Positions 13,131 to 26,019 of a stretch of 64,000 nucleotides of DNA are shown piece by piece (the first letter of the stretch is position 1; each line of letters opens with the position of its first letter). The stretch covers positions 53,545,250 through 53,609,249 of the forward strand of contig CM049318.1 of assembly GCA_026874595.1 (NCBI GenBank), in the 5' to 3' direction. This DNA is from Sipunculus nudus. Its lineage: Eukaryota > Annelida > Sipuncula > Golfingiida > Sipunculidae. A program made the position numbers and the translations under genes. A model generated the notes under the pieces. That model worked only from the letters and a program-made list of their open reading frames with translations. It was not told where the DNA came from and ran no database searches.

Positions 13131-14030
13131 AATAATAATTTTAACTAATGGGAAAAAGGAAAATTCAGTGTGTGAGTTTATTATAAACAGTGCCCTAACT
13201 ACACCCCTGTATCCGCCGTCTCCAGCCCCCCCCCCCCCCCCCCGGTTAAGGATAAATCGACGCCACTGCGGTTGATCATCAGGTGAGGTCAAGAATCTGT
13301 CGACTGGTGACAAAGTCTCTCACAGTTGATACTTATACGGAATTACCTTGTTTGTATATTACGTCTTTTAAATAAACGTGATAATGAGGATGTCAGGAAA
13401 ATCGCGGCGGTTACTGTAATTTCGCTTTGTGTCGAACCTCCGTCCCTTAGCACGTCTAAATGACTTAACAAGAGACGCCTTAGACACGGGCTGGTGGAGT
13501 ATAAGTAAGGTTTCTACCTTTTGCCCAAGGACAGCTTACTTTATCCTATAGGAAAGCTTATTATTGGGCCAGTCGACGCGTAGTGAAGAGGGGTGGTATG
13601 TTTCTCTTATATCTAACAATATGGTGCAAAATGTACTACGTATCAGAATCAGAAACATAAAAGTTATAGAACCATAAATGTCTGGCAAAAAGAAACCATG
13701 GAAACATAACCCATTTTTTTAAATAATTCATAGGAGCCAGAGAAATTAGCTATATTTGCAGTAGGTGGCTTAGACTGATTCCCCGCCCTACCCCAAAGCA
13801 TAATAATGCAGGGTACTACTGCTTGCGCCAAGAGAGAAACTGGCCCTCGCATCAAGTGGCGTTTTGTTAAAAAGCATTTTAACAAAGATGAATTTCCAGA
13901 TGGTGCTCCACGAGTTAGATGCAGGTAGGATCGGCTCCACTTGTTTTGTCTATGAATTTTGTAAAATATTGCGATTGTTATAAAAATAAGACCATTTGAT
14001 ATTTAAGGATTTAACTTCTCATTAGTAACA
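13131..14030. other. gene-free stretch
   Basis: Apart from the poly-C run at 13225 nothing recognisable; frames are short and lack motifs. CGACGCCACTGCGG near 13260 again resembles a hAT-type terminus, without a partner. Confidence 0.5.
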
Positions 14031-14033
14031 TTT

Positions 14034-14960
14034 TTGTATAAATACGTTAAGTATATTGCCAATTCACCAATTTACAGAACATTGACATTTATAACATACC
14101 AGACCCCAGACCATTCGGCCGGGGCAGGAAATTTACATGCACAGGTCCACAATAAAACTTACGCAATGCTGACCCATAACAACAATACCTCACACAAAAG
14201 CTCCGGCCCATCCACAACCGCCAACGCAGTCACCAAAACCAAAGTGCAAGCGCAACAAGGAGGCATTAGGAAAAGGTTGAAAAGAGAATCGCCATCCACG
14301 TCACCCATTCAGAGAAAGAAGAAACAACTCACGAGTACAGGTATATCTGAAGATTCAGACAACCAGCCCCTGTCTCAGCTGAAAGAAAGTTGTGATGACT
14401 AGCATATATTTAAGGAAAAGTCAGAGAAATTAACCAGATGCCTGACTGAGGAACTGAAAGCCGAGAATGTGCAAAAAGCTTTAAAAACATTATAGACCGA
14501 GCCGTAACTATAAAGGACAAAAGAATTAGAAATTAAGGTGACATCTTTTGAAAAACAAATTCTTTCTCTTTACACTGTGAAAGAGTCTTTAGAAGAGAAA
14601 CTTGAACAACATGAACAATATTCACGTCGTACGTCTCTGTGCGTTGTTAATGAATTGCCAGAAAGCAAAGACGAAAATACAGACACAATTATGAATATGG
14701 TATAACAGCTTTTCAATGTGAATAACTGGGAGGATGATATAGAACGGTCTCATCGTGTTAGGAAGTGCCAACATGATGAAAAGCCGGTACCCATTTTGGT
14801 AAGACTATTGTCTTACCGAACAAAAGCTAAAATCTATCGTTCAAAGAACAAGTTAAAGTTTGCCGGCAACAGAGGACAACACATTTTTATTAATTAAGAC
14901 AAAGAAAAGACTTAAAATGATTAAACAGTAGAAAACCTAAAAAAAATGACGGCCTTATAA
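14034..14960 (+). pseudogene. LINE ORF1
   Basis: A basic, Ser/Thr/Pro-rich N-terminus (including IQRKKKQ) runs to a stop at 14400. Then, in pieces, come a heptad-rich EKLEQHEQYSRRTSL block near 14600, IERSHRVRKCQH near 14740 and PILVRLLSYRTKAKIYR near 14790, the standard L1-type ORF1p order. Interrupted by stops near 14703 and 14895. Confidence 0.75.
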
Positions 14961-15769
14961 GAGACCGTTGGACCATGAGTTGCAAAATCAGAATCAGGGA
15001 CGTTCAGGAGAAGCTTTTGTATTTTACCTCACCTTAAGTGTTAAATGACTGGGGAAAAATAGAGTAACTACCACAACACCTCAGTGAAGCTGTTTCGATT
15101 AGCAGCACAATGCCGAAGTTATCTAATCACTCCACAGGCTTTGCATGCTATGCGGACTCAAATGAGAACATTGGAATTTTCACTGTATAAGACATATGTA
15201 TATTACATAAATGATAACTATGGTGGGATATATTGACAAAGTTGAAAAATGAATATTAAATATATATAAGTATATATAAACAGGTGGAACCGCCCTGACC
15301 CGACCTGCAACAGGAAGTAATCACAGCAAATTTCTAAAATAATATTATTTTCTCCATTCAATCCCTTTCAAATTATCGTTTTTACGTTTGCAAAACATAT
15401 TTATAAAAAGATAACAAATTCTCTTAGGTTCCCTGGTATATTCATTCATACGTATACATACGCGCTCATGGTATATTATACAAAACGATCCAACCTGTGC
15501 TAAAGAAACGACTTTTCTCAGTACAGCACGTATACTCAAACAGCTACAGTTCGTGTTTATCTTCAGTTAGTTATTTAAACGTATTATCGCACGAATGTTT
15601 GTAATTCAATACATATGGAAAGCACATTTGGCTAATGTTATGTCAGGTTCGAATGGTAGAGCTCAAAGCAAGGGAGTATACGGAAGTATGCTATTGCAAA
15701 AGGAGAGTTTCACTGGATTACAAAGAGAACATATTCGTTTATATAAATTAATACATATACAACATTTAA

Positions 15770-18720
15770 AATGCGTTCACTCAATGTTAGGAGTCGAAGA
15801 GATAGGCTTAAAAGAGAAAAAAAACTTTAAAATCGCTAGGATGCAAATCGAAAGGCATTATCTTTCTACAAGAAATGCACAGCTGCATAGACAATGAGAA
15901 ATCGCTGGAGAGAGAATGGGACTTAAAAATTGTGTTTGCTCATGGGAATAGGATGAGCAGAGGTGTAGCCATTCTCTTTCCATCCAATGTTAATATTATT
16001 ATCCACAAAATGAATGCAGACGTAAACGGACGTTACATATTTCTCCACTGTAATATAGATGAAGCAGAAATTCTGCTGATAAACATCTATGCACTTACCA
16101 AAGACACCCAGTGAACAACACATTTTCTTTACAAACGTTTATGGATAAAACAATAATTATCGGTGGTGATTTCAACATGACTCTTAATCCTAATATAGAT
16201 AAATTAGGTGGTAAAAATGAACCTGAATCTAAATACAGAAATTTATCATCAATTTCTTATATGATTATTAATACAGAGATACATGGTGGGATTTAATCTA
16301 AAACACGTGCACGTTTACCAGAGTACAGAAAACCCCTAGGATTTTGAGTAGACTTGATTATTGGATAATCCTTGCTGTCCTCTCCCCGCAGGTGTCCTCG
16401 GGAAAAATAACAACCGCTATATGTACGGATCACAGCTTGATCACATTAAACTGAAAATTAATCGGGTTATCAAAACGGGATCCAGGATACTGGAAATTTA
16501 ATACGCTTCTTTTAAATGATAAAGACATTTGTTCGGGTGTCTGACGAGAAATAAAAGAAAACAAAGAAAATATGCAGAAGAATCAAATAAAACTTTGGTA
16601 GGGCACACTAAAATGCGAAATCAGGGTATTCGCTATTCAATTTTTGAAAAGGAATGCCAGGAATTTGGGACAGACGGGGAAAATATTAAAGAAGAGAATA
16701 ATAGTATATCAGAATCTATCCAGACGATTGACTGAAAAGGGTAAACGTTCTGATTACCTAAAGTAAGAACTAGAGGACATTTATGAAAAAAGCAAAACAT
16801 TCTCTTTTTAGATCACGTGTACAATGTTATGAAGAAGGCGAAAAAAGCACGAAATACTTTCTTTCTTTAGAGCACAGTTATTATAATAATAAACATATAA
16901 GACAGATTAAGGTAAATATATGGTAATATAAAATGTGATGATATTATATTATAGGAATGTTTTAAGTTCTTCAAAGACTTTACATGAGAGCAGAAACCGT
17001 GGAGAGTGGGGACAACACCTTTTTCCAACAAGATAATATTCCACAGTTAAGCGATGTAGATAATTCCTTTGTAAATGCTGATATTACAGAGGAAGAATGT
17101 ACGAAAGCTCTTAAACCAATGAAGAATGGGAAAACGCCAGGTCCAGATGGTTTCAACGCAGATTTTTATCAATATTTTTGGCTTCACTTTCAGGCTACTT
17201 TTCTAGGTTCTGTGAGATATAGTTATGCGGAATCCTATCAGTTGAGCAAAGAAGGGGGGGTCATATCTTTACTTCCAAAGAAAGGTAAAGACAGGATGTT
17301 TCCTAAAAAAACTACAGGCCCATTACAATCCCTTTTTGAATTTGTTCATGTTCAGGCCCGGAAGCTAATTTAGCTGATTTACCAGTGAGATGGTACTCGG
17401 GGTCCTTTCAAGTTCTTGGTATTATATTTGATAACAATAAAAGTAAATTAGCAGATGCTAACTTCAATGACAAATCGGTGCTTATTCAAAATATGTTTAG
17501 AATTTGGAAATTAAGATGCTTTACACAAGGAAGAATATTAATTGCCAAAACTTCAGCAATGTTCCAGCTGGTATATCCTATGTCTGTATTGCATATACCT
17601 GTACACTGTTTAAAAAAGGCACAGCAGTTGACAGATCAATTCATTTTGGAGGAGAAACACCCTAAGATAAAACACAGTGTATTAATTTTGAATGTTTAAC
17701 ATTGTGGTCTTTATGCTCCAGACATCAGGTTGGAAAACGTCTCATAAAAGTTAACCTGGATTAAACGCTTCCTCTGTTCAAATGATGTTGCTTTGAAAAC
17801 TGCTATGGTATCCCATTTCAGATGGTCACCTGTATTTATAACAGATCTGTTTAAGAGCAGATGCGAAATGGACTTGGAAATCAATTTACCGTCTTTTTAC
17901 CCAGATATTCTTACTAACATAAACCAATTAATGATAAAAGTAACCATAGCTCTGTGGGAAATACTTTATATGAAATCATATGGCATAATAACTGCATACG
18001 TGCCAATGGTAAAGATATACTATATCTAAGGTATAAAACAGGGATAATTTTTTAAAGGATATTTTAAGAGAAGATGCAAATGTTATGACGCTTAAAGATA
18101 TAGCTACTAAATATCATATTAAATTTATTTTTTTAGAGTATTTTACGCAAATCCATACCATCGTTTTGAAAAAAAAAAACTTTTACGAACAAACATTGAA
18201 CAGAGTCAATTAGAGATGAAAATATGATGTCTAAATCTAACATGAACCTGGATGTCTTCTGTAGTAAGAATATTTTAAGAAAGTTTCTTAACAAAAAAAC
18301 GCAGAATACCAACCGGGATTCAAACATGAAACTCGGAACTTCAGATAACACCAAAGGATTGGTCTTTTATATTGATGTGTCCATGTACGTGTACAATATG
18401 TGTCAATTTCAGGACTTCTAATACAGACTGATTAAAAAAACTATAGCACATAATCATTGGCTGCAAAATAATGAAAATAAATGAATCACCGAACTGTTAA
18501 TATTGCGAAACGAACGATGAATTGCTGTTACACAAGTCCATATTTTGTAAAGATATACAGACATTCTGACATCGGAATAACAAAGATAAAATATTTGAGA
18601 TATATAGGAATCAAGATAAAAGGCATTTTAATTTTTGTCTGTTAATCTCAAGATTCTATATCCATAATGCTCGATATAAAAAATGAACCTTTTTCTATTT
18701 TAGCCTTTCAGAGAATATTG
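15770..18720 (+). pseudogene. LINE ORF2 with deleted catalytic core
   Basis: Endonuclease remnants: MRSLNVRSRRDRLK near 15770, SRGVAILFPS near 15957, LLINIYALT near 16077 and IIIGGDFNMTLN near 16155. RT remnants: ECTKALKPMKNGKTPGPDGF near 17096, then VISLLPKKGKD near 17260. No FxxAFDS or YADD block exists between there and the FQVLGIIFDNN stretch near 17407, which normally lies well after YADD. Non-functional. Confidence 0.8.
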
Positions 18721-20340
18721 AACAACTACCAAAATATAGAAATGCAATTCTGTATTAAAAAGGACAATAAAAACAGTATTCAAACTTGGGATAGATTATG
18801 CCCTGCTATCTCATTGTAATGAAATCTCCCATAAATAGTGTGCCAGGCCATCTGTGATGAAGGTTGATTAAAAAAAATCGCATTTGTGTACTTACTTTTT
18901 CCCCACCATTGTGTACTCTGTTCTGTGCATAAAAAAAAGTAGAAATTGCAAAAAGGATGAGATGTTCCTTGCAATATACTTGCTGAGATGCATTTCCAAA
19001 TTTAAAAAAAAATGAATTTTCCTTAAATTTCACCTGATGAACCTACTCGTTTTGTTATAGCGGTTCAGTTTACTACGCGACAAGTGAAATTGTTTCAATG
19101 ACAAGTAGACGGCACTCGGTTCAGAACAAAATATAGTTCCGTTATGAGAACTACATGTCGTGCATAAACCTATCGTGTGGTGCAAATATCAAAGAACACC
19201 TGCTTCATAATAGAGGCAGCTTGCCACCCATACGTCGATATATAATTAAGTAAAAACCTTGAGATGGTAGCACAAGCTGTAGGGTTCGTATCAATTCTAT
19301 TATAAGTAGATTTGCAGGCCATTTCTAACAGTACTTTATTCATCTGCTTGTTGAACTGTCAATTACCAGCAGTAAAACAGAAATGACGTTATTCTGTTAT
19401 GAAAAAATAACAAATATTACATTCACGTTTGTCTTACGTATATTCATGCAGCCATTATTTATAACGAAGCTGGTTTTGCTCGTAAAGTTTGTCTCTCCGT
19501 CCGTGATGTTGGCTGGACAAGGGAAATTACTTCAAATTCAGTTCTCGCCGCCAGGGAAACCAAAACAGATTTTGTAGGACAACATTGTTTCTTCATTATT
19601 TAGCAAAAAATACACGACCATATAAGCCTCTGATGTCAAATACTACCAGACAGCAAATATTTCCGGCCCTTATAATACGTGTTTGATTATGACTTGAAGT
19701 ATGACACGCAGGCTCCTATCAGTTTATTTCAAAAAGGCCTGAATGTCCTGTTGACTTGACTTGGTTCATAAACAAACCACTCTAGCCATATTCGTTTGGA
19801 TCATTTGATTTAATTTCCTCATAAGGAGATGACCCATTGGTCATGTCGCTCAACTGATTAATAGTATTGGTAGTGGATATGATACTAGATGCATTTTTTG
19901 GATTATAACTGATTGTCACAAGGGCACTGTAAATAAGCCTATGTTGAATCTAAATAAGGTCACGGTGACTTATTTACCCATGTGGTGGCAGATATCGGGT
20001 AGGGGTTGGTATGTGCAAAATTGAAAAGATTCAGCACCAGGGAATAAAGTACTAGTCATGATTGGACCAACTGTTTTAATGGTGAAATGGATGTTTTAAG
20101 CAAGCAGATTGCAGAATACTGGCTGTCGTGACATTATTTAAGGTTTTCAAATGTACCACCCTGTAAGTGCAACAGTTTAGATATGTGACCTGTAAAGCAC
20201 ATCCAAGTTTCAGAAGTAGAGAAACTGGTATGATTACTGTAATTTGACAACTAGTCTGGATTAAACAATGAACTACGTTTAATGACTTTAACTGAAAATG
20301 CTGAGAAACTGATTTGATTGCTGTCATTTGACGGTCTCAA
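18721..20340. other. gene-free stretch
   Basis: No gene recognised on either strand. Small open frames (for example at 18780-19033 and 19383-19577) have no motif and no splice context that I can support. Confidence 0.5.
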
Positions 20341-21685
20341 GAAGAACAGAAGAAGTTGGGGAAAGAACAGATCAGTAATGATCAATAAACAAATGAGACT
20401 CAATGAAACGACATGAAACCTTGGCTAGAAACTGGCACAAATGCTGTAATTTGGCAATCTCAAAATACCGGTAAAAATTGATAAAAATAGAAATAATAAT
20501 GGCACCACCAGTCTGTATCAGCTGATTAAACTTGTAATGAATAATAAATAAACCAGGTTTCAGGAGACTTGATTAAACCACAGCTCAGAAACTGACACGA
20601 TTGCTCTAATTTGACAGATAAAAATGAGAGGACAAAATATATTTCAGGTAGCGAAACAGTGCATGATCTATATGCAATTCAAGATTCATGGCAATACATG
20701 CATTAATGATTGAGATACATGAGCTTTTGTATCAATTTTTCTTTATTCATTACAGAATGAAATTAGATCACAGTGACCGACTTTGAGATTTCCAAGGTGA
20801 TCTTTAGAGAACTCCCTGGATTTAAAGTTAACAGTTTCTTGATCTGTGCCCTGTTAACGGACGGAAACACGGCCGTATCAAAGGTGATCGCTAGCTATTG
20901 CTCAGATGACTTGCAGTCAGTTGAGCTATTACGCTCGGATGCAAATAAACTTCCACGGCGAAAAAAAACCGCCACATAACTTAATATATGATTCTAAATT
21001 GAACATTGGCCATAACACCTGTATACATTATCCTAAATATGTCGCTTCTATATGTACATACTGATATGACGTTACGTTAAGCAATGATTGAATAAACATC
21101 TTAATAGATAAGGCCCAGTGGCCTCCAAACATGTCTGCCTGTATATAGAATATATTGATTTGACTGACCTGTAGTTTATCAGGATTAATGCTCTCACCCT
21201 TAGGCAAAATGGCCTGTGCCGATTTTCATAAGTGCTGAGCAGGCCATAATCTATGATTCCGTAATGCTTAGTATTCTGGGATAATTAAGTAATTACTATT
21301 TATGTTATATCTTTCCAGAAAATACAATCTGGGGAGGAAAAGGAGTTTAAATCCGAAATTTTGGAACATGGGAATATCAAATTCGGTCTCCACTGAATTT
21401 ACTGTACGGGTCAATTTTAACATGAAACACAGCAAACAATCTATAGCAGTCCATTCGACAAGAAATACAGTTGCAATCGTACTACCAATGAAGTTAATAC
21501 AAAAAAGCTCTGTTATAATTAAGTATATCAAGAAGACAAAGAGACAGAGTTTCTCGTGACCAGATGCTATTATAGGAGCATATTCCGATATTATCTGACG
21601 TTTTATAACTGTAATTGATATCTTGAATTTATGATTGTACGGTTTCAGTGCATTCAATAGATTAAGTAATATAGACACCCTTAGC

Positions 21686-21734
21686 AGTAGCGGATCCAGA
21701 AATTCGAGATCAGGGGTGCGCTTATACTGGGTGT

Positions 21735-21783
<49 letters not shown>

Positions 21784-22728
21784 TTGTTTATTTATTATTA
21801 TTGTTGTTATTAAATAATAAATTTTCAACCTATGAATAATACAATTTTTTATTAGACCTATATGAATAAAATCTAGAGTAATGTTATTTTGTCAAGTCAA
21901 TGACAGGTACAAGAGTGAAGGGATGGGAGGGGGCCATCTCTTCCAATATTAAGTATATTTAAAGTAAAGAAGATATCCTGAGGCAACTTTCAGGTATTTG
22001 AGGCTTTCTTGTTCCTCGACTACTGTTTTTTTTAAATATCTTTGCATTACCAAGTCAGAATTTAGGGGTTTGGGTTCACTTGTGGCCGGCTATAATATTT
22101 ATTTTAATCAAAATTTGGATATTAAATTTAACTGGAAAGTCTGTCCATTCAATCGTTTATAACATGGTAATGTATGTATCGTGAAATACGTATCTACATT
22201 TATTACTTTCATATATCATTTTTAAATATAATCCTCGTGGAAAATATTTGATATGTTAAGGTTGCATGTTAAACTTTGCTGGCTTTTTTGGCCTAAGCAG
22301 CACACAGGACTCAAGATAGCACAGACCATGAGTTCGAGTATCAGGCGTGGAGCCGTGAAATTTTCACGGTCTACCAAATCCAGCACTGGGATCCGTAGGC
22401 AAAACAGAAGGCCGTGTCTCACTCACAAACGCGAATGCTCTTTTAAGGGGGAGGGGTGTTAAACAGTGTTATGACTAAGCAAAGTGTTATCATGGAAAGA
22501 CTCCCTCCCTCAGTATAGAAACATTCTGATGGTATCTTAATCACAGAGCTGTTCATTAATATATTAAAATTACATATAAAATAGAAAGTTTGTGGAAAAC
22601 TGTAATTGTTAGTGAGTGAGAAATATATCTAAAAACTGAAAAACAAGTACGAATAACTGAGGAAAATAGATTAAGTGAGAGATATCACAGCTCAACAAGG
22701 GGGGGGGGGCAATCTGGATCCGCCACTC
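21686..22728 (+). mobile_element. hAT-like non-autonomous DNA transposon nested in repeat copy 2
   Basis: The left end reads AGTAGCGGATCCAGA and the reverse complement of the right end GAGTGGCGGATCCAGA, a terminal inverted repeat of the hAT type. Flanking octamers CCCTTAGC (21678-21685) and TCCTTAGC (22729-22736) match at 7 of 8 positions, as expected for an 8-bp target duplication. The uninterrupted site in copy 1 near 5350 reads CATCCTTAGCACCAGACC, giving the empty site. No transposase is visible in about 1.04 kb. An (AT)n tract (about 21738-21778) and a SINE lie inside. Confidence 0.8.
22288..22400 (+). repeat. tRNA-derived SINE, copy 1
   Basis: GGCCTAAGCAGCACACAGGA resembles a tRNA-like head with an approximate A box, and ATGAGTTCGAGTATC an approximate B box. 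A GTGAAATTTTCACGGTC stretch follows. The same order occurs reversed at 57345-57466. It lies inside the hAT-like element, so it inserted later or was carried by it. Confidence 0.6.
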
Positions 22729-22899
22729 TCCTTAGCAGCAGACCAAACTGTCCATTTTAAAAATGTGTCCACTGATTGAAGAAATGGGCTCACCCTGGTT
22801 TATTATTAGTTAGGACAGGTGCATCCAGACTTGGCTGAAGTATGAATAAGGATGTGTTCAAAGCTTTTGCGTGAAGTGAAAAGTAAATGTAATTGGAAA

Positions 22900-23430
22900 T
22901 ACAGCTTTATTGTGTACTTAATCAGGTAATGCACTGTATTATAAGACATACAAAGCTATAACACCAGAATTACCTTTGGGTCTCACAAAACTCTCAGAGA
23001 ATAAGACAAGAAATGTTAGGTTTCAAGAGCACCACGCAAGAGATTTTTTTTTCGATTTGTCGGTTGTCCTGCCAGGCCTAAGGTTCTGTCACTGGGACCT
23101 TTTCCCATCCGATAGTATAAGCTTCCTATGAAATATACAATGTGCACTAAAATCGATTTCTCAAATGTTCCTCAGTATCATACTATATTTTGTGTTAGTA
23201 AGGCAAGTCAGTTCCTGGCTTACAGAATCTTGCGCAAAGGATACTTAAGCTTAAAGTTTCTGTATAGAGCAAACAGCTTCTGAAATCTAGGAGTAGATAC
23301 AGCCGAGGAGAACTACCCCCCCCCCCCCCCCCCACCCCAAGCACAGGCTTGGTGTTATGAAAACTTAATGGCGAGACTATGCCAATTTTAGTCATAAACA
23401 AATGAGCCTTGTTTATGACCAGAATTCTGC
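22900..23430. other. gene-free stretch
   Basis: No gene. A poly-C run lies at about 23317-23333. Confidence 0.5.
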
Positions 23431-23870
23431 TTCACTTCAAAATGACATAAATCAATAACGCAATATTTTTTGTCTAATGTCAGGATGGAGATGTATACAA
23501 ATGACAATGTGTTATTCACTGAATTATGCAACACTCCATGATCAATATGCATGGAAAGAACCATGGAAATACATGCATTAGTTATTCATATGCTCAAGCG
23601 TTTGTATCAATTTTTTTAAATATACTAAGAGCTACTTATTAGCCCTATAGCTCGGAGAATATAGGTCCCAGTACACTAATTTAATATTTCGAAAGAGGCT
23701 TTTTTTACGGACCTCCATTGGTATTTAGTTAGAAGTATCCAGCAGTTACGTTTTGTGTCATGTTAACGAAAAACTGGAAAGCCGGACATCTAGCCGTACG
23801 ACGGACAAAGAGTGATTGCTTTTTATCCAATTGACCTAATTTTTGCAGAATGGTATGACCAGTATTGAAT
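23430..23870 (+). repeat. interspersed repeat family, partial copy 3
   Basis: Similar to about 20640-20890: shared TACATGCATTA..., TTTGTATCAATTTTT, then a diverged AACGGACGG/CCGTA region. Only this part of the repeat is present. Confidence 0.5.
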
Positions 23871-24121
23871 TTATTATATATATATATATTAAATATGTAT
23901 ATACATATATACCTTAATTCAATATCTGCATACACTTAGCGACTGAAATACCTCATGTGTTGCCTCACTTAATTAAATCTAATGTATATATTATTTGTAA
24001 TACATCCATTTTGACACATTTAGTAATTTATACACCAGCTTCACAAGGCCTCCTAAATTTTACAAAATATTTAACCCGTGTAAGTGCTGATACTGTAAAC
24101 GTGCATATTAAAGACCGGGTA

Positions 24122-24760
24122 TGTTACTTCCAGGTAGCTTAACTTCAGGAAAGCTTAACCCGGCTTAACCTCTGGACAGCTAAACCTCAAGCAAGCTTAA
24201 GCATGGACAGCTTTACCTCAATAGGTCAACCTTTCGACAGCTTAACCTCAGGCAAGCTAAATCTCTAGACAGCTTAACCTCAGGGGAGCTTAATCTCTAG
24301 ACAGGTTAAATACAAGAAAGCTTAACCTTTTGACAGATTAACCTCAGGAAAGCTTCATCTATGGACAGCTTAACCTCAGGAAAGCTTAACATCAGGACAG
24401 CTTATCTTCAGGACAGCTTAACCTCTGGACAGCTAAGCCTCAGGACAGTGTAACCAAAGGATGGCCTTACCTCAGGACAGCTTAACCTCAGGACAGTTTG
24501 ACACTCGGGCACCTTAACTTCAGGACAGTTTATCCTCCGTGCAGAATCTGGCAAGCTCAACCTCTGGAAAGCCTAACTTCTGGACAGCTTAACCTCAGGA
24601 CACCTTAACCTCCGGATAAATTTCTTGCAAGACTGACCCCCATCCCCTGACTGGGACAGATTAACCTCACAATCAAAAATCTACACAAATTAACGGCAGT
24701 ACAGCATCGTCTGCGGACAGCTTAACCTGCGGACAGATAATTCCGCATGGCTTCGGGCTT
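24122..24760 (+). repeat. minisatellite, ~16-bp unit GGACAGCTTAACCTCA
   Basis: Several dozen diverged copies of a unit close to GGACAGCTTAACCTCA follow each other, with variants such as GGAAAGCTTAACC. The reverse complement of the same array is found at 47790-48180, on the other side of the RAG-like locus. Confidence 0.9.
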
Positions 24761-25582
24761 ACCTTCAGCCTAGTCCCCTAACTTGTCTAGTAATTTGCTT
24801 CTTGTAATTTGTGCTGATCATGAAGGCCTAGTAAGATCTCGCACCAGTATAGTTGCCCGGAAGTGGCCTAGATAACAAAGAACTCTATCCAGGTGATAAG
24901 GAATATTGTAAATGAGCACATGACGTACTACGTCACGAGGGGCGGATCAAGGATTTAGAGAAAGGAGGGTATACAAAAGGTCCCAAAGTCAGGTGAAAAG
25001 GAAGGAATCGGGGGTGGGGGGGGTGGGGGGGGGAGGGGTTCGGCCGCAATATTTGTTCTGATACCCTTACCCTAAGGTTGCGGCAGGGGAAAAGGGGGGT
25101 GGGGTGGGGATGATTTTAATTGGCTAATTAACGATTAAGTTTTACATTCTTTATCTGCACATTTCCATAGAAGGCTTGGTCTTTACCCCGTTGGGTGACC
25201 ATTCATATGAAAGATCCTTTCATTGGATGTCTTTTGAGTTGACAAAGATGTAAATTTTACCAATAATAACGATTATAAGGTTATTCACCAGGACAGGACT
25301 CGACAACAATAATGGCCAACTTGCCCATGGGGTGGGAATATCTTGAGACCAAGATGTCCCTTGTCTGAAAGTTGCCCGCTGAGCCTACGATATGTCAGAC
25401 CATGCCCATGACATAATCCAAGGGAATATGACATACAGGATATATCATACAGGAAATATAGGAGCAGAGTATGTGTTATGTCATGATGTGTATAATGAGG
25501 TAAATAGAGTTTTCCACATCAGGGAATATTAAGCATTTAAATTTCGTCCAACCCATTTCAATGAACTAGAATTTAATATATA

Positions 25583-25628
<46 letters not shown>

Positions 25629-25742
25629 CAATGAGGGTTGGTCGGCAGATAACCACAGGTAATTCTGTTGAATGAAGACAGACAGACATAACCCAATACT
25701 AACACCAAAAAAACCATCAGAAATGTAAAAACGTAAGTCTAA
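24760..25742 (+). repeat. left flank of RAG-like locus, diverged inverted repeat of 47255-47790
   Basis: Several blocks match the reverse complement of the right flank: AAATTTCTTGCAAGA (24620; partner near 47920), GTGCTGATCA (about 24812; partner near 47740), ATATCTTGAGA (about 25340; partner near 47430), CCAAGGGAATAT (25420; partner near 47400) and TCATGATGTGTATAA (25480; partner near 47335). Identity is clearly lower than between the transposon arms. Poly-G-rich DNA lies at about 25010-25110 and an (AT)n tract at about 25585-25626. No gene. Confidence 0.7.
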
Positions 25743-25778
25743 CACTTACAAATGTTTGCAGTGTATTGCAACGAAGCT
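25743..25778 (+). repeat. RAG2L-side terminal repeat, left element
   Basis: These 36 bp, starting CACTTACAAATGTTTGCAG, are identical to the inverted 36 bp at the other end of the locus, and homology stops exactly before the CAC. CAC is the invariant start of RSS heptamers and of Transib and ProtoRAG ends; here the heptamer would be CACTTAC. A TTGCA...TGCAA inverted repeat sits just inside. Confidence 0.75.
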
Positions 25779-26019
25779 GTAAGCTCGTCTTTCACCCGGT
25801 CGCGACGCATGCGCAAACAGATATAGGTTAAACACGCCCATCGTGACCTGTCTCGACGCATGCACACATGTTTCTCAGATACTTCCGCCCAGACCAAAAC
25901 AACAACAGCTACACGTGAATCTGCGACGCGCCACATTTTGATCAGTTCATTATAGTTTTATCTAGTTTTATATAACTCAACACCCTTTTTGATTCGCGTT
26001 ATTGTGATATATCGAGGGG
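25779..26019 (+). promoter_or_regulatory. 5' region of the RAG2L-side gene
   Basis: Between the element end and the first ATG. It carries CGACGCATGC twice (about 25802 and 25853). The first copy, read on the minus strand, is TTTGCGCATGCG, a good match to the NRF-1 palindrome of TATA-less promoters. The first site is kept in the right arm (about 45897) and the second with one change. A promoter here is inference. Confidence 0.4.

Larger units (their letters stand above)
14034..18720 (+). mobile_element. L1/Tx1-like LINE, copy 2 (degenerate, RT core deleted)
   Basis: Second non-LTR element in the same orientation as copy 1: ORF1 region 14034-14960, endonuclease about 15770-16300, RT N-terminal part 16984-17373, then directly a C-terminal RT/thumb region from 17385 to about 18720. 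The palm segment with the YADD box is missing between 17373 and 17385, so an internal deletion removed the catalytic core. Many stops elsewhere. Confidence 0.8.
20340..22900 (+). repeat. interspersed repeat family, copy 2
   Basis: Parallels 2690-5560: the AACAAATGAGACTCAATG region near 20385, the ACGGCCGTAT region near 20870, the GGTCAATTTTAA region near 21410 and, beyond a nested insertion, CAGACCAAACTG near 22740. Lacks the tandem duplication seen in copy 1. Split by the hAT-like element at 21686-22728. Confidence 0.7.

Noticed and set aside
6232..13275. hAT element between GACGCCACTG strings near 6232 and 13262
   Set aside because: Both strings have the same orientation and enclose an unrelated LINE; no duplication found.
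21268..21828. 186-codon frame on the minus strand
   Set aside because: It spans an (AT)n tract and the border of the hAT-like insertion, so it cannot be one conserved gene.
24122..24760. CRISPR-like array
   Set aside because: Units are contiguous with no unique spacers and the DNA is eukaryotic; it is a minisatellite.
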